Part shown: in pieces, positions 6,697 to 14,862 of the stretch
Numbering within the stretch: position 1 is the stretch's first letter
How the letters are laid out: each line of letters opens with the position of its first letter
From: CAZVAR01 sp964625225
GTDB taxonomy: Bacteria > Pseudomonadota > Alphaproteobacteria > JAJUGE01
Direction: 5' to 3'
NCBI GenBank assembly: GCA_964625225.1
Contig: CAZVAR010000080.1
Coordinates: forward strand, 1 to 17,040
Length of the DNA stretch: 17,040 nt
The notes under the pieces: model-generated
Told to the model about the DNA's origin: nothing
Databases searched by the model: none
Seen by the model: only the letters and a program-made list of their open reading frames with translations
Translations under genes and position numbers: made by a program

Positions 6697-7554
6697 TCAA
6701 CCGAGTGGCCGCCCCAACCGGCCGGCCAGATCCTGGATGAACTGCCAAGCGACCCGACCGGAGCGACCGCCGCGGGTGATCGACCACTCGTTCGCCAGCG
6801 CCCGCAATTCCTCGTCGGGCAGATCCAGGCCGTAATGGCGGCAATAGCCGGTGACCATGGCGAAATAGGTTTCCTGGTCGCAACCGTGGAAGCCGAGCCA
6901 CAGACCGAACCGGTCCGACAGCGAGACTTTTTCCTCGATCGCCTCGCCGGGATTGATCGCCGTCGCCCGCTCGTTCTCGATCATGTCGCGCGGCAGCAGG
7001 TGGCGGCGGTTGGAGGTTGCGTAGAACAACACATTCGGCGGTCGCCCCTCCAGGCCACCTTCGAGCACCGCCTTCAGCGACTTGTAGCTCGTATCGCCGC
7101 CATCGAAGGACAGGTCGTCGCAGAACACGATGAATCGCCGGCGCGAGGCCCGCAGGATCTGGAGCAGCCGGGGCAGGGAGGCGATGTCCTCGCGGTGGAT
7201 TTCGATCAGCACCAGGGAGCGCGGCTTACGCCGGTTCAGCGTTCCGTGAACGGCCTTGATCAGCGAACTCTTGCCCATACCGCGGGCGCCCCAGAGCAGC
7301 GCGTTGTTGGCCGGCAATCCGGCCGCAAACCGCTCCGTATTCTCGAGCAGGATGTCACGGACGCGGTCGATGCCCTTCAGAAGCCCGAGATCGACCCCGC
7401 TCACCACCGGCACCGGCTCGAGCTGCTCACCCTGCGGGTACCAGACGAACGCATCGGCCGCCTCGGGATCGGGGCTGTGCGGCCGCGGCGGCGAAATGCG
7501 CTCCAATGCCTCGGCGATCCTTTGCAGCAGTGGGGCGATCCTGTCGTCCGTCAC
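6697..7554 (-). CDS. DUF815-family AAA-type ATP-binding protein
   Basis: This is a predicted cytoplasmic P-loop ATPase of about 285 residues in the DUF815 family, whose cellular role is not established. The Walker A motif GARGMGKS is at about 89-96 and Walker B (RFIVFCDDLSF, D146-D147) follows. A probable sensor segment reads VLFYATSNRRHLLPRD, and the C-terminal half carries SLSDRFGLWLGFHGCDQETY. The open frame extends to 7686, but the family begins at about MTDDRIAPLLQRIAEALERI. GTG at 7552-7554 has GAGGA seven bases upstream, so I choose it. It converges on the lipoprotein gene, with 13 bases between the stops, and diverges from yajC. I recall the same placement in many relatives, which suggests an envelope or secretion link, but this is only context. 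Confidence 0.88.
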   Translation of the reverse strand: MTDDRIAPLLQRIAEALERISPPRPHSPDPEAADAFVWYPQGEQLEPVPVVSGVDLGLLKGIDRVRDILLENTERFAAGLPANNALLWGARGMGKSSLIKAVHGTLNRRKPRSLVLIEIHREDIASLPRLLQILRASRRRFIVFCDDLSFDGGDTSYKSLKAVLEGGLEGRPPNVLFYATSNRRHLLPRDMIENERATAINPGEAIEEKVSLSDRFGLWLGFHGCDQETYFAMVTGYCRHYGLDLPDEELRALANEWSITRGGRSGRVAWQFIQDLAGRLGRPLG

Positions 7555-7589
7555 GATCACATCCTCATGGGGGCGGTTGCGGGGGCGCG

Positions 7590-7617
7590 AAGCTAGCACA
7601 GGCCGTCTGCCGGTCAA
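7590..7617 (-). promoter_or_regulatory. Promoter for the DUF815 gene
   Basis: Read on the minus strand, TTGACC (complement of 7612-7617) is followed after 16 bases by TAGCTT (complement of 7590-7595). Transcription would begin about 30 bases upstream of the GTG at 7554. This is a good match to an alphaproteobacterial housekeeping promoter. Confidence 0.55.
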
Positions 7618-7664
7618 CCGCACCACGCGTAGCGGCGGATCCGGCGCGCGATGCAGCCTTGCGT

Positions 7665-7692
7665 TTGCAAGCGGGCGCCAACCCACTATATT
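7665..7692 (+). promoter_or_regulatory. Promoter for yajC-secDF
   Basis: TTGCAA (7665-7670) and TATATT (7687-7692) are spaced by 16 bases and lie about 38 bases upstream of the yajC ATG. The region 7555-7729 thus appears to hold two divergent promoters whose start sites are about 115 bases apart. Confidence 0.5.
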
Positions 7693-7729
7693 CCGGCCCT
7701 CGTTTCCTCCGGACTGTCGGGAGCACCCG

Positions 7730-8134
7730 ATGCTGATCTCTCCGGCCTATGCACAGACGGCAGGCGCCGAAGGCGCCCTGATCATGCAGATCCTGCCGAT
7801 CGTGCTGATTTTCGCCGTTTTCTACTTCCTGCTGATCCGACCGCAGCAGAAGAAGATGAAGCAGCATCGGGAGATGGTCGCGGCGCTGCGGCGTGGCGAC
7901 CGGGTGGTCACGGCCGGCGGCATTATCGCAACGGTCGCCAAGGTTCTGAACGAGAACGAACTGCTGGTGGAGATCGCCGAAGGCGTCCGGGTCCGGTTGG
8001 TCCGGTCGCAGGTGACGGACGTGATCGGCAAGGGTGCGCCGGCGTCGGGAACTCCGGAAGAAGCGGCGGCGCCGGCATCCGACGATTCGAAGAAGACGGG
8101 GGGCGGGCTGTTCGGCAAGTCCAAGAGCGGCTAA
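7730..8134 (+). CDS. yajC: Preprotein translocase subunit YajC
   Basis: YajC is a small inner-membrane protein associated with SecDF in the holo-translocon. The 134-residue protein starts MLISPAYAQTAGAEGALIMQ, has one membrane helix at about 19-36 (ILPIVLIFAVFYFLLI), then the family motif RPQQKKMKQH (37-46). The small KOW-like cytoplasmic domain carries LRRGDRVVTAGGIIATV, and a Ser/Lys/Gly tail follows. The frame is open well upstream, but ATG 7730 is preceded by GGGAG and matches known YajC N-termini. secD and secF follow on the same strand. Confidence 0.95.
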   Translation: MLISPAYAQTAGAEGALIMQILPIVLIFAVFYFLLIRPQQKKMKQHREMVAALRRGDRVVTAGGIIATVAKVLNENELLVEIAEGVRVRLVRSQVTDVIGKGAPASGTPEEAAAPASDDSKKTGGGLFGKSKSG

Positions 8135-8155
8135 GGGGTCGGAGCCGCCTTCGAC

Positions 8156-9727
8156 ATGCTGTATTTCTCCAAATGGAAGACCGCTGCGATCATCGCGGTT
8201 TGCCTGCTCGGCGTGCTCTACGCGCTGCCGAACTTCTTCAGCCAGGCGCAGCTCCAGAACATCCCCGTCTGGCTACCCCACAAGCAGGTCAATCTCGGAC
8301 TCGACCTTCAGGGCGGTTCGCACCTCCTGCTCGAGGTCGAACTCGACGCGGTCGTACGCGAACGGGTGCAGTCACTCGAGGGCGTGGCCCGCTCTGCGCT
8401 CCGGGCAGCCAACATCGGCTATACCAACCTCGGTCTCGAAGGCGACGTCGTTGCGTTCAATCTCCGTGATCCGACGCAAGCCGAACTGGCGGAACGGCTG
8501 ATCCGAGAAGAAGATCCGTCCGTTCAGGTCACCGTCGGCGAGAACGGTCGCGTCACCCTCTCGCTTCCCGAGCGCGAACTGGCGGATCTGCGGAGCTCCG
8601 CCATCCAGCAGTCGATCGAGATCGTCCGTCGCCGGGTGGACGAAACCGGGACCCGTGAGCCGACCATTCAGCGCCAGGGCGACGACCGGATCATCGTACA
8701 GCTTCCCGGGGTCGACGACCCGGAGCGAATCAAGGCTCTGCTGGGCAAGACGGCGAAACTCACCTTCCACCTGCTCGATACCACGGTGACCGGCCCCGAG
8801 GCACGCCAGCGCGGAGTACCCGCCGGATCGATGCTGCTGCCGGGCGAGGGACGGGTGCCGGGCACGACGGAGGATTATGTCGTCCGGCGGCGGGTCGTGG
8901 TCAGCGGCGAACGGTTGGTTGACGCGCAGCCGTCGTTTCAGGACGGGCAGCCCGTCGTGCGTTTTCGCTTCGATACGCAGGGCGCCAAACGCTTCGGTCA
9001 GGCGACGCAGGAGAATGTGGGCCGGCCGCTCGCCATAGTCCTGGACAATCGCGTCATCAGTGCCCCGGTGATCCGGGAGCCCATTCTCGGCGGCGAAGGG
9101 ATCATCTCCGGCAGTTTTACGACCCAGGATGCCCAGGACCTTGCCCTGTTGCTGCGCGCCGGCGCTCTGCCGGCGCCGCTCAATGTCCTGGAGGAGCGGA
9201 CCGTAGGCCCGGGCCTCGGCGCCGATTCGATCGAAGCCGGGAAGGTCGCCAGCATCGTCGGCATGATCCTGGTCGTCCTGTTCATGATCGTAGCCTACGG
9301 CCTGTTCGGGCTGATCGCGGACATCGCGCTGTTCTTCAATATCGCGTTGATCTTCGCCGTGCTCTCGATACTCCAGGCAACGCTGACACTCCCCGGGATC
9401 GCCGGCATCGTGCTGACGATCGGCATGGCCGTCGATGCCAACGTGCTCATTTTCGAGCGTGTCCGCGAGGAGGTCGATCTCGGCCGAACGCCGATCTCCG
9501 CCTTGGAAGCCGGCTACAAACGGGCGCTGACGACGATCATCGACTCCAATCTGACGACGCTGATCGCCGCGATCCTGCTCTATATCTTCGGTTCGGGTCC
9601 GGTGAAGGGCTTCGCCGTTACCCTGGGCATCGGCATCGTCACCTCGATGTTCACCGCCGTCTGGGTCACCCGGCTCATGGTCGTGCAGTGGGTTCGGCGG
9701 CGGCGGCCGAAGGCCTTGCCGATTTGA
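8156..9727 (+). CDS. secD: Protein translocase subunit SecD
   Basis: SecD, with SecF, uses the proton gradient to help pull secreted proteins through SecYEG and release them in the periplasm. The 523-residue protein starts MLYFSKWKTAAIIAVCLLGV with the first membrane helix at about 9-26. The D1 motif LGLDLQGGSHLLLEVE lies at about 47-62, followed by the large periplasmic P1 domain. The C-terminal half contains five membrane helices from about 355 to 510, with the RND-type motif GMAVDANVLIFERVREE and the later ALTTIIDSNLTTLIAA. The start matches the family. The gene lies 21 bases after yajC and 16 before secF, in one operon. Confidence 0.97.
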   Translation: MLYFSKWKTAAIIAVCLLGVLYALPNFFSQAQLQNIPVWLPHKQVNLGLDLQGGSHLLLEVELDAVVRERVQSLEGVARSALRAANIGYTNLGLEGDVVAFNLRDPTQAELAERLIREEDPSVQVTVGENGRVTLSLPERELADLRSSAIQQSIEIVRRRVDETGTREPTIQRQGDDRIIVQLPGVDDPERIKALLGKTAKLTFHLLDTTVTGPEARQRGVPAGSMLLPGEGRVPGTTEDYVVRRRVVVSGERLVDAQPSFQDGQPVVRFRFDTQGAKRFGQATQENVGRPLAIVLDNRVISAPVIREPILGGEGIISGSFTTQDAQDLALLLRAGALPAPLNVLEERTVGPGLGADSIEAGKVASIVGMILVVLFMIVAYGLFGLIADIALFFNIALIFAVLSILQATLTLPGIAGIVLTIGMAVDANVLIFERVREEVDLGRTPISALEAGYKRALTTIIDSNLTTLIAAILLYIFGSGPVKGFAVTLGIGIVTSMFTAVWVTRLMVVQWVRRRRPKALPI

Positions 9728-9743
9728 GATTCCGGAGGACCCG

Positions 9744-10664
9744 ATGCGGCCGCTGCGGCTGATTCCGAGCAACGTCGACATCCAATTCGTGGCGCACCGG
9801 CGCTGGGCCTACCTGTTCTCCGCACTGCTGATCATCGCATCCGTGGCCAGCTTTGCCCTGCAGGGCCTGGCATTCGGCATCGATTTCCGAGGCGGGACGC
9901 TGATCGAGGTGCGGACACAAGGGCCGGCCGACATTCCGGATTTGCGGGACCGCCTCGCGGGGCTCGGACTCGGCGAAGTCACGCTCCAGGAGTTCGGCGG
10001 TCCATCCGAAGTGCTGATCCGGGTACAGCAGCAGGAGGGAGGCGACGAGGCGCAGATGCGGGCGGTCGAATCGGTCCGCAATGCGCTCGGCGACGGCGTC
10101 GAGTATCGCCGGGTGGAGGTCGTCGGCCCGAAGGTCGGCGCGGAGCTGATCCGCTCCGGCATGCTTGCGATCGGCCTCGCCCTGCTGGGCATCCTGGTCT
10201 ACATCTGGTTCCGCTTCGAGTGGCAGTTCGGCCTTGCTGCCGTGCTGGCGCTGCTGCACGACATCATCGCCACCGTCGGCATCTTTTCGCTGACGCAGAT
10301 CGAGTTCAACCTGTCGACGGTTGCGGCGGTGCTGACCATCGCCGGTTACTCGATCAACGACACCGTGGTGGTCTTCGACCGGGTGCGGGAGAATGTCCGT
10401 CGCTACAAGAGCCGGCCGGTGCCGGAGATCCTGAATCGCAGCATCAACGAGACGCTCTCGCGGACCCTCCTTACCAGCGTCACGACGCTGATCGCGTTGA
10501 TCACCCTTTACGTGTTCGGCGGCGAGGTGATCCGCGGCTTCACGTTCGCCATGATCTGGGGCGTGGTGATCGGCACCTATTCGTCGATCTGGATCGCCGT
10601 GCCGATGCTCCTGCAGATGGGCGTCCGACTGATCGACCGCCGCGCGGAGCCGACCCCGGCATAG
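9744..10664 (+). CDS. secF: Protein translocase subunit SecF
   Basis: SecF is the partner of SecD in the proton-driven export complex. The 306-residue protein has a first membrane helix at about 21-41 and the motif FGIDFRGGT (44-52) at the start of its periplasmic domain. Five further helices lie from about 135 onward, with YSINDTVVVFDRVREN (201-216) corresponding to the conserved Asp/Arg helix. The INETLSRTLLTSVTTLIALI segment is also typical. A strong ribosome binding site, CCGGAGGA, precedes the ATG. The short cytoplasmic tail ends in RRAEPTPA. Confidence 0.97.
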   Translation: MRPLRLIPSNVDIQFVAHRRWAYLFSALLIIASVASFALQGLAFGIDFRGGTLIEVRTQGPADIPDLRDRLAGLGLGEVTLQEFGGPSEVLIRVQQQEGGDEAQMRAVESVRNALGDGVEYRRVEVVGPKVGAELIRSGMLAIGLALLGILVYIWFRFEWQFGLAAVLALLHDIIATVGIFSLTQIEFNLSTVAAVLTIAGYSINDTVVVFDRVRENVRRYKSRPVPEILNRSINETLSRTLLTSVTTLIALITLYVFGGEVIRGFTFAMIWGVVIGTYSSIWIAVPMLLQMGVRLIDRRAEPTPA

Positions 10665-10681
10665 CCGGCAGGAAAGGCGAG

Positions 10682-11062
10682 ATGGCCGAGCTTACCCCGA
10701 TCGCACCGGCGGACCGGCAGATCATCGAGAGTTACGGGGGCAACCGGTTCCGCGTCAGCGGCCAGCTCTACGAAGGTTCGATCATCGTGCGGCCGGACCG
10801 GACCGTTCTCTGGCCGATCCGGTCGTTTGCGGAGCTGTCGCAGCAAAGCTTCCAGCCGCTGATGGCGCCCGAGGGTACGGTCGACCTGCTGCTGTTGGGA
10901 TGCGGCCCGCGCATGTGCCTTATGCCGCCAGAATTGCGGCAGATGCTGCGAACGGCCGGCATCGTTCTGGAAACGATGGACACCGGCGCTGCCTGTCGGA
11001 CCTACAATGTGCTGCTCGCGGAAGAGCGTCGGGTCGCGGCCGCGCTGATCGCGGTGGATTGA
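10682..11062 (+). CDS. Mth938-like domain-containing protein (DUF498/NDUFAF3-like)
   Basis: This 126-residue soluble protein belongs to the Mth938/DUF498 family, which includes the mitochondrial complex I assembly factor NDUFAF3. Family features are IESYGGNRFRVSGQLYEGSI near the N-terminus, VDLLLLGCGPRM in the centre (about 67-78) and the C-terminal MDTGAACRTYNVLLAEERRV. It lies 17 bases after secF with AGGAAAGG before the ATG, so it is probably co-transcribed with yajC-secDF. In many relatives a squalene-synthase-like gene follows directly; here that gene is 3.9 kb away, with sodB and hpnCDE between. The bacterial function is not proven; a role in respiratory complex I assembly is an inference from the eukaryotic homologue. 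Confidence 0.9.
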   Translation: MAELTPIAPADRQIIESYGGNRFRVSGQLYEGSIIVRPDRTVLWPIRSFAELSQQSFQPLMAPEGTVDLLLLGCGPRMCLMPPELRQMLRTAGIVLETMDTGAACRTYNVLLAEERRVAAALIAVD

Positions 11063-11081
11063 CGGCGCGGTGCCGGAAGCG

Positions 11082-11109
11082 CCGAACGGGGGCCTCGGCC
11101 CCCGTTCGG
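11082..11109. terminator. Hairpin terminator between convergent secF/Mth938 and sodB units
   Basis: CCGAACGGGGGCC (11082-11094) pairs perfectly with GGCCCCCGTTCGG (11097-11109), giving up to 13 base pairs around a very small loop. It sits in the 61-base gap between two convergent genes. Neither side has a strong T-run, so it may act as a bidirectional or Rho-assisted terminator and as an mRNA 3' end stabiliser. Confidence 0.75.
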
Positions 11110-11123
11110 GAAACCCTTCCGGA

Positions 11124-11720
11124 CTACTTCGAGAGCCGGCTTGCGACGAACTCCCAGTTCACCAGATTGTCGAGAAACGCCTTGATGTAGTCGGGGCGGC
11201 GGTTCTGATAGTCCAGATAGTAGGAGTGCTCCCAGACATCGCAGCCGAGAAGAGCATTCTGGCCGCTGAAGCAGAGCGGGTTGACTCCGTTCGGAGTGCT
11301 GGTGACGACCAGCTTGCCGTTCTCCTCCACCAGCCATGCCCAGCCGCTGCCGAACTGGCCGACGCCCTTCTGGATGAATGCCTCCTTGAACTTGTCGACG
11401 CTGCCGAAGTCGGACTTGATCCGGTTCTCCAGCTCGCTCGGCATGCCGCTGCCCCCCTTCCGCATGCTGGGCCAGAACAGCGTATGGTTCCAGTGCTGGG
11501 AGGCGTTATTGAAGACCGCCGCCTTGTCGGGGTCGTTGTAGGTCTTACGCACGATCTCCTCGAGCGGCATCGAGGCCATCGGCGTGTCCTTCACCAGGTT
11601 GTTGAGCGTAGTGACGTAGGCCTGGTGGTGCTTGCCGTGGTGGAACTCGAGCGTCCGAGCCGACATGTAGGGCTCGAGGGCGCTGCGGTCATACGGCAGA
11701 TCCGGCAGTTCGAACGCCAT
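11124..11720 (-). CDS. sodB: Superoxide dismutase, iron type
   Basis: SodB converts superoxide to oxygen and hydrogen peroxide in the cytoplasm. The 198-residue protein has all four metal ligands: H27 (in LEFHHGKHHQAY), H79 (in QHWNHTLFW), D161 and H165 (in CDVWEHSYYLDYQNRRPDY). Q75 in NNASQHWNH occupies the position of the Fe-SOD glutamine, and GQFGSGWAWL fits the iron-type family. There is no signal peptide. The ATG is preceded by GGAG. It follows hpnE on the same strand by 102 bases but appears to have its own promoter, so it need not be co-transcribed. Metal preference (Fe or cambialistic) cannot be fixed from sequence alone. Confidence 0.96.
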   Translation of the reverse strand: MAFELPDLPYDRSALEPYMSARTLEFHHGKHHQAYVTTLNNLVKDTPMASMPLEEIVRKTYNDPDKAAVFNNASQHWNHTLFWPSMRKGGSGMPSELENRIKSDFGSVDKFKEAFIQKGVGQFGSGWAWLVEENGKLVVTSTPNGVNPLCFSGQNALLGCDVWEHSYYLDYQNRRPDYIKAFLDNLVNWEFVASRLSK

Positions 11721-11790
11721 GGTAGCTCCAATCTTCTGTGGTGGAACGGATAACCCGTTGCCGCGGCGGAGGCTCCTGCCTGCCGCACCT

Positions 11791-11818
11791 AACCTAGCAA
11801 AATCGGCCCCGCGTGCAA
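11791..11818 (-). promoter_or_regulatory. Possible sodB promoter
   Basis: On the minus strand TTGCAC (complement of 11813-11818) and TAGGTT (complement of 11791-11796) are spaced by 16 bases, just after the hpnE stop and about 70 bases upstream of the sodB ATG. Each hexamer is only a partial consensus match. Confidence 0.4.
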
Positions 11819-11822
11819 TCGC

Positions 11823-13088
11823 TCACAGGCCTGCCAGCAATCGAGCCGCGCGGCGGCCCGAGCGGACGGCGGCCTCGATGGTCGCGGGCAGGCCCGTGTC
11901 GACCCAGTCCCCGGCCAGGGCGACGTTACGCAGACCGGTACGCTGCGACGGCCGCAGCGCGAGCTGCGCCGGGGTCTGCGCCATAGTCGCCCGGCGCTCC
12001 TTGATGACGCGGTAGTGCGGCTTCGGCAGATCGGCGAGCGCCGGAACGGCGCGGGCCAGATCCGCCCATATCCGCGCCGCGATCGATTCGGCCGGCTCGT
12101 CGAGCAGCCGCTCGGCGGCGCTGACCGTGACCGAGGCGATATCGTCCCGCACGAACAGCCACTGGGCGGTTCCCCCGACGAGGCCGAGATAGGGCACACC
12201 GTCAGGGAGCACGACCGGCTCCGGCAGCCGGAAATGGAGATTGACGATCGGGCACGCGTCGGTCGGCACCCGGAGGGTCGGGATCACCGCGGCGGCGGCC
12301 TGCGGCGGCAGCGCCAGGAGGATCGCATCGTCCCGCCCGAGCATCAGCCGGCCGCCGCCGAACCGCAGGGCGGTTGCGCGCTCTCCGTCGACTTCCAGCG
12401 CTTGCAGGCGCCGGCCGAACTGGACGTACATGCCCCTGGCCTCCAGCAGGCGAAGCGCCGGTACCACCAGAGCGGCAGACAGGCCGCCGGCGGCGAAATA
12501 GGGCCGCATCGCCCGCTCGCCCGCGCCCGCAAGCGTCAGCAGGACGCGCCGGAACAGCACGGCCGATGCGTCGGCTGGATCGGTGTTCAGAATCGCGGTG
12601 GCCATCGGCTCCCAAAGCCGCCGGTAGAGCCGGCTCGAAGGCGGCCCCAGCGCGCCAGCGACGGTCTCAACGGCGCCGGCCATGCCGAGGCGCAGGAGCG
12701 GGCGCAGCAGACGCTCGCGCGCGGCGGAATGCCGGCGGAAGGCGAATAACCAGCCCGGCAGCGGGCCCGGCTTCGGGCGCAGCGCCCAGCGATCGCCGGT
12801 CTCGAGATCCACGAAGGGGATCACGGCCGGCGCGACCTCGATCATCGAGGCGAGCCCTCCCGTCTCGCGGAGAAAGCCGAGAGCGGCCCGATTGGCCCCG
12901 AGCAGCAGGTGGTTGCCGTTGTCGATCAGCCGGTCGAGCCGACGGTCGTGGAAGGAGCGGCAGCGGCCGCCGGCGGCGGCGGTCGCCTCGTACAGGTGGA
13001 CCGCCGCCCAGGGCCGGCCCGGGCCGCTCGCCTCGACCGCCGCGGCCAGGCCGGCCAGGCCGGCGCCGACTATATGGAGTTCGGCCAC
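11823..13088 (-). CDS. hpnE: Hydroxysqualene reductase / squalene-associated FAD-dependent desaturase HpnE
   Basis: HpnE is the FAD-dependent amine-oxidase-like enzyme that completes the bacterial HpnCDE route by converting hydroxysqualene to squalene. The 421-residue protein starts MAELHIVGAGLAGLAAAVEA, with the dinucleotide motif GAGLAG at 8-13, an acidic residue at the end of the second strand (E34) and GGR at 40-42. The C-terminal FAD motif reads VALAGDWVDTGLPATIEAAV. The frame is open up to 13172, but GTG at 13086-13088 gives the canonical N-terminus. This start lies inside the end of hpnD (19-base overlap), so the genes are probably translationally coupled. No squalene-hopene cyclase gene is visible. 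Confidence 0.93.
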   Translation of the reverse strand: MAELHIVGAGLAGLAAAVEASGPGRPWAAVHLYEATAAAGGRCRSFHDRRLDRLIDNGNHLLLGANRAALGFLRETGGLASMIEVAPAVIPFVDLETGDRWALRPKPGPLPGWLFAFRRHSAARERLLRPLLRLGMAGAVETVAGALGPPSSRLYRRLWEPMATAILNTDPADASAVLFRRVLLTLAGAGERAMRPYFAAGGLSAALVVPALRLLEARGMYVQFGRRLQALEVDGERATALRFGGGRLMLGRDDAILLALPPQAAAAVIPTLRVPTDACPIVNLHFRLPEPVVLPDGVPYLGLVGGTAQWLFVRDDIASVTVSAAERLLDEPAESIAARIWADLARAVPALADLPKPHYRVIKERRATMAQTPAQLALRPSQRTGLRNVALAGDWVDTGLPATIEAAVRSGRRAARLLAGL

Positions 13089-13915
13089 GTCACCGGAGGC
13101 CCGAGATGGCGGAGCGCAATCCAGAGTCGCTCGGCTGCCGGGACGCGCGGCGGCGGCACCGCCGGGTGCCAACCGGCGGATCGCAGGCGATGGAGCAGCC
13201 GCGCATAGACCGAGAGCATGATCATCGCCGGGCGCAGGGGCCGCGGATCCGACGGTAATGCCGCCAATGCCCGTCGATATCGTTCCGTGGCCATCTCGGC
13301 GAGCAGGTCGCAGGCATGCGGCAGAGCGGTGTCGCGAAGCACTGTCCGAGGATCGTCGGAGTGGATGCCGGCGCGGGCGAGGAACTCGCGCGGGATATAC
13401 AGGCGGTCGCGGCGCGCGTCCTCCTCGATGTCACGCAGGATGTTGGTCAGCTGCAGGGCATCGCCCAGGGCGAGGGCAAAGCGCGGGGCGGCCTCGCCGG
13501 TCGCGCCGAAGATGCGCACCGCCAGCAGACCCACCGCCCCCGCCACGCGCTCGCAATAGGCAAGCAGGGCAGGCATGGGCGGCGCCCGCATCTCGCCGCG
13601 AACGTCCATCTCCATTCCGGCGACGACCGCCTCGAGCGGCGCCCGCTCCAGATCGAAGCGCTGCAGCGGTCCGGCGAGCGCCCGCACCTCCGGGATCCCC
13701 GGATCGGCCCCGGCGAAGAGGCGGTCGAGCGCGTCGCGCCATTCGGCCAGATGCGCCAGCTTCTCATCGACCGGGCCGTCGCCGTCGGCGATGTCGTCGA
13801 GACGCCGACAATAGGCGTACACCCCGAACATCGCCTCGCGACGGTCACGCGGCATCACCCGCATGGCCCAGTAGAAGGAGCTGCGTCCTGCCGTTCGGCG
13901 CGCTGTCGCGGGCAT
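13070..13915 (-). CDS. hpnD: Presqualene diphosphate synthase HpnD
   Basis: HpnD joins two farnesyl diphosphate molecules into presqualene diphosphate, the first step toward squalene and hopanoids. The 281-residue protein shows both aspartate-rich motifs of the trans-isoprenyl-synthase fold: RRLDDIAD (D40, D41, D44) and NILRDIEED (158-166). The conserved GMEMDVRGEM is at about 100-109 and RLYIPREFL follows the second motif. The ATG at 13913-13915 lies seven bases after the hpnC stop and gives MPATARRTAGRSSFYWAMRV, the family start. A longer frame to 14029 overlaps hpnC and is not needed. Its ribosome binding site is weak, which suits coupling to hpnC. Confidence 0.93.
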   Translation of the reverse strand: MPATARRTAGRSSFYWAMRVMPRDRREAMFGVYAYCRRLDDIADGDGPVDEKLAHLAEWRDALDRLFAGADPGIPEVRALAGPLQRFDLERAPLEAVVAGMEMDVRGEMRAPPMPALLAYCERVAGAVGLLAVRIFGATGEAAPRFALALGDALQLTNILRDIEEDARRDRLYIPREFLARAGIHSDDPRTVLRDTALPHACDLLAEMATERYRRALAALPSDPRPLRPAMIMLSVYARLLHRLRSAGWHPAVPPPRVPAAERLWIALRHLGPPVTWPNSI

Positions 13916-13922
13916 CGGCAGG

Positions 13923-14831
13923 TCAGGTCCGGCCGGGCGCCAACGGCAGCAGCCGCACGGCACCGGCGGTTGCGCACCAGGCCTTCGCCGCCATTCCGAG
14001 CCGCACCGGGCGGCGCAGCGGATCGCCACGCCGGAGGCGCGCGAGCAGCAGGTTCGCCATGGCCAGCGTCGCGGCCGCCTGCGCGCGCAGGCCCGGGCTG
14101 CGGAGCCCGGCCGGCAGGCCCCTCGCGCCGATCACGAGCCGTGCCGCGCCGTCCAGCATGCGATCCAGCACCCGGCGCAGGGCCGGATCGGTGGACGCCG
14201 CGCCGAGGGAGGCCGGCTCCGCACCCTCCTCGCGGAACCAGCGCATCGGCAGATAGACACGGTTCAGCCGCAGGAAGTCCGTCTTGCAGTCCTGTACGTG
14301 GTTCAGGATCTGATGCGCGTTGCAGAGCGCGTCGGCCTGGCGGCGGAGAGCCGCGTCCTCGCGGTGGAGCGCCAGCAGGAAGCGGCCGACCGGAGCGGCA
14401 GAGAAGTTGCAGTAGGCCAGCAGATCGCTCCAGGTCTCGTACCGATCCTGCAGCGCATCCTTGCGGAACGCCTGAAGCAGGTGGCGCGCATGCTCGAGCG
14501 GAATCCCGTAGGCGCGCAGCAGGCCACGCAGCTCCGTTGCCGCCCGGACGGCACGGATGTCCCGGAGCGGCCCCGTCGCGCGGCCGCAAAGGGCGGAGTC
14601 GACCGCCTCGAGGCCGGCCAGCTTCACATCGGATGACAGGAGCGGGCTGTCGGCGATGTCGTCGGCGGCCCGTGCGAAGCGATAATAGGCGAGTACGACC
14701 GGCCGCGTCGCCTGCGGCAGCAGGCGCGAGGCAACCGGAAAGCTTTCATCGCGGGCCATCTTGCCGAAGCCGACCCTGTGGAGCATCACGGCGAGGTCGG
14801 AAGGATCGGCGACGACTCGGGCGTTGGACAA
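13923..14831 (-). CDS. hpnC: Hydroxysqualene synthase HpnC
   Basis: HpnC converts presqualene diphosphate to hydroxysqualene. The protein, about 302 residues, keeps the first aspartate-rich motif ADDIAD (57-61) and the second as NHVQDCKTD (177-185), followed by NRVYLP. The N-terminal MARDESFPVASRLL matches the HpnC family. I choose TTG at 14829-14831 because AGGAG lies five bases upstream; TTG at 14858 or a downstream ATG are alternatives, so the first 10-25 residues are uncertain. It is the first gene of the leftward hpnC-hpnD-hpnE unit and diverges from the degenerate synthase-like gene at 14933. Confidence 0.9.
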   Translation of the reverse strand: MSNARVVADPSDLAVMLHRVGFGKMARDESFPVASRLLPQATRPVVLAYYRFARAADDIADSPLLSSDVKLAGLEAVDSALCGRATGPLRDIRAVRAATELRGLLRAYGIPLEHARHLLQAFRKDALQDRYETWSDLLAYCNFSAAPVGRFLLALHREDAALRRQADALCNAHQILNHVQDCKTDFLRLNRVYLPMRWFREEGAEPASLGAASTDPALRRVLDRMLDGAARLVIGARGLPAGLRSPGLRAQAAATLAMANLLLARLRRGDPLRRPVRLGMAAKAWCATAGAVRLLPLAPGRT

Positions 14832-14862
14832 GACCGCTCCTGGGTTCGGGACCGCCAACGGC

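Noticed and set aside
6556..7596. Plus-strand open frame of 346 codons opposite the DUF815 gene
   Set aside because: The minus-strand frame has Walker A and B motifs and family identity; the plus-strand frame has no domain.
8372..9781. Long minus-strand open frame of 469 codons opposite secD
   Set aside because: Composition is typical of an antisense shadow (rich in D, R, Q and H), there is no recognisable domain, and secD on the plus strand is certain.
13089..13172. Longer hpnE start at 13172
   Set aside because: It would add 28 unconserved residues before the FAD motif and extend the overlap with hpnD; GTG 13088 gives the canonical HpnE N-terminus.
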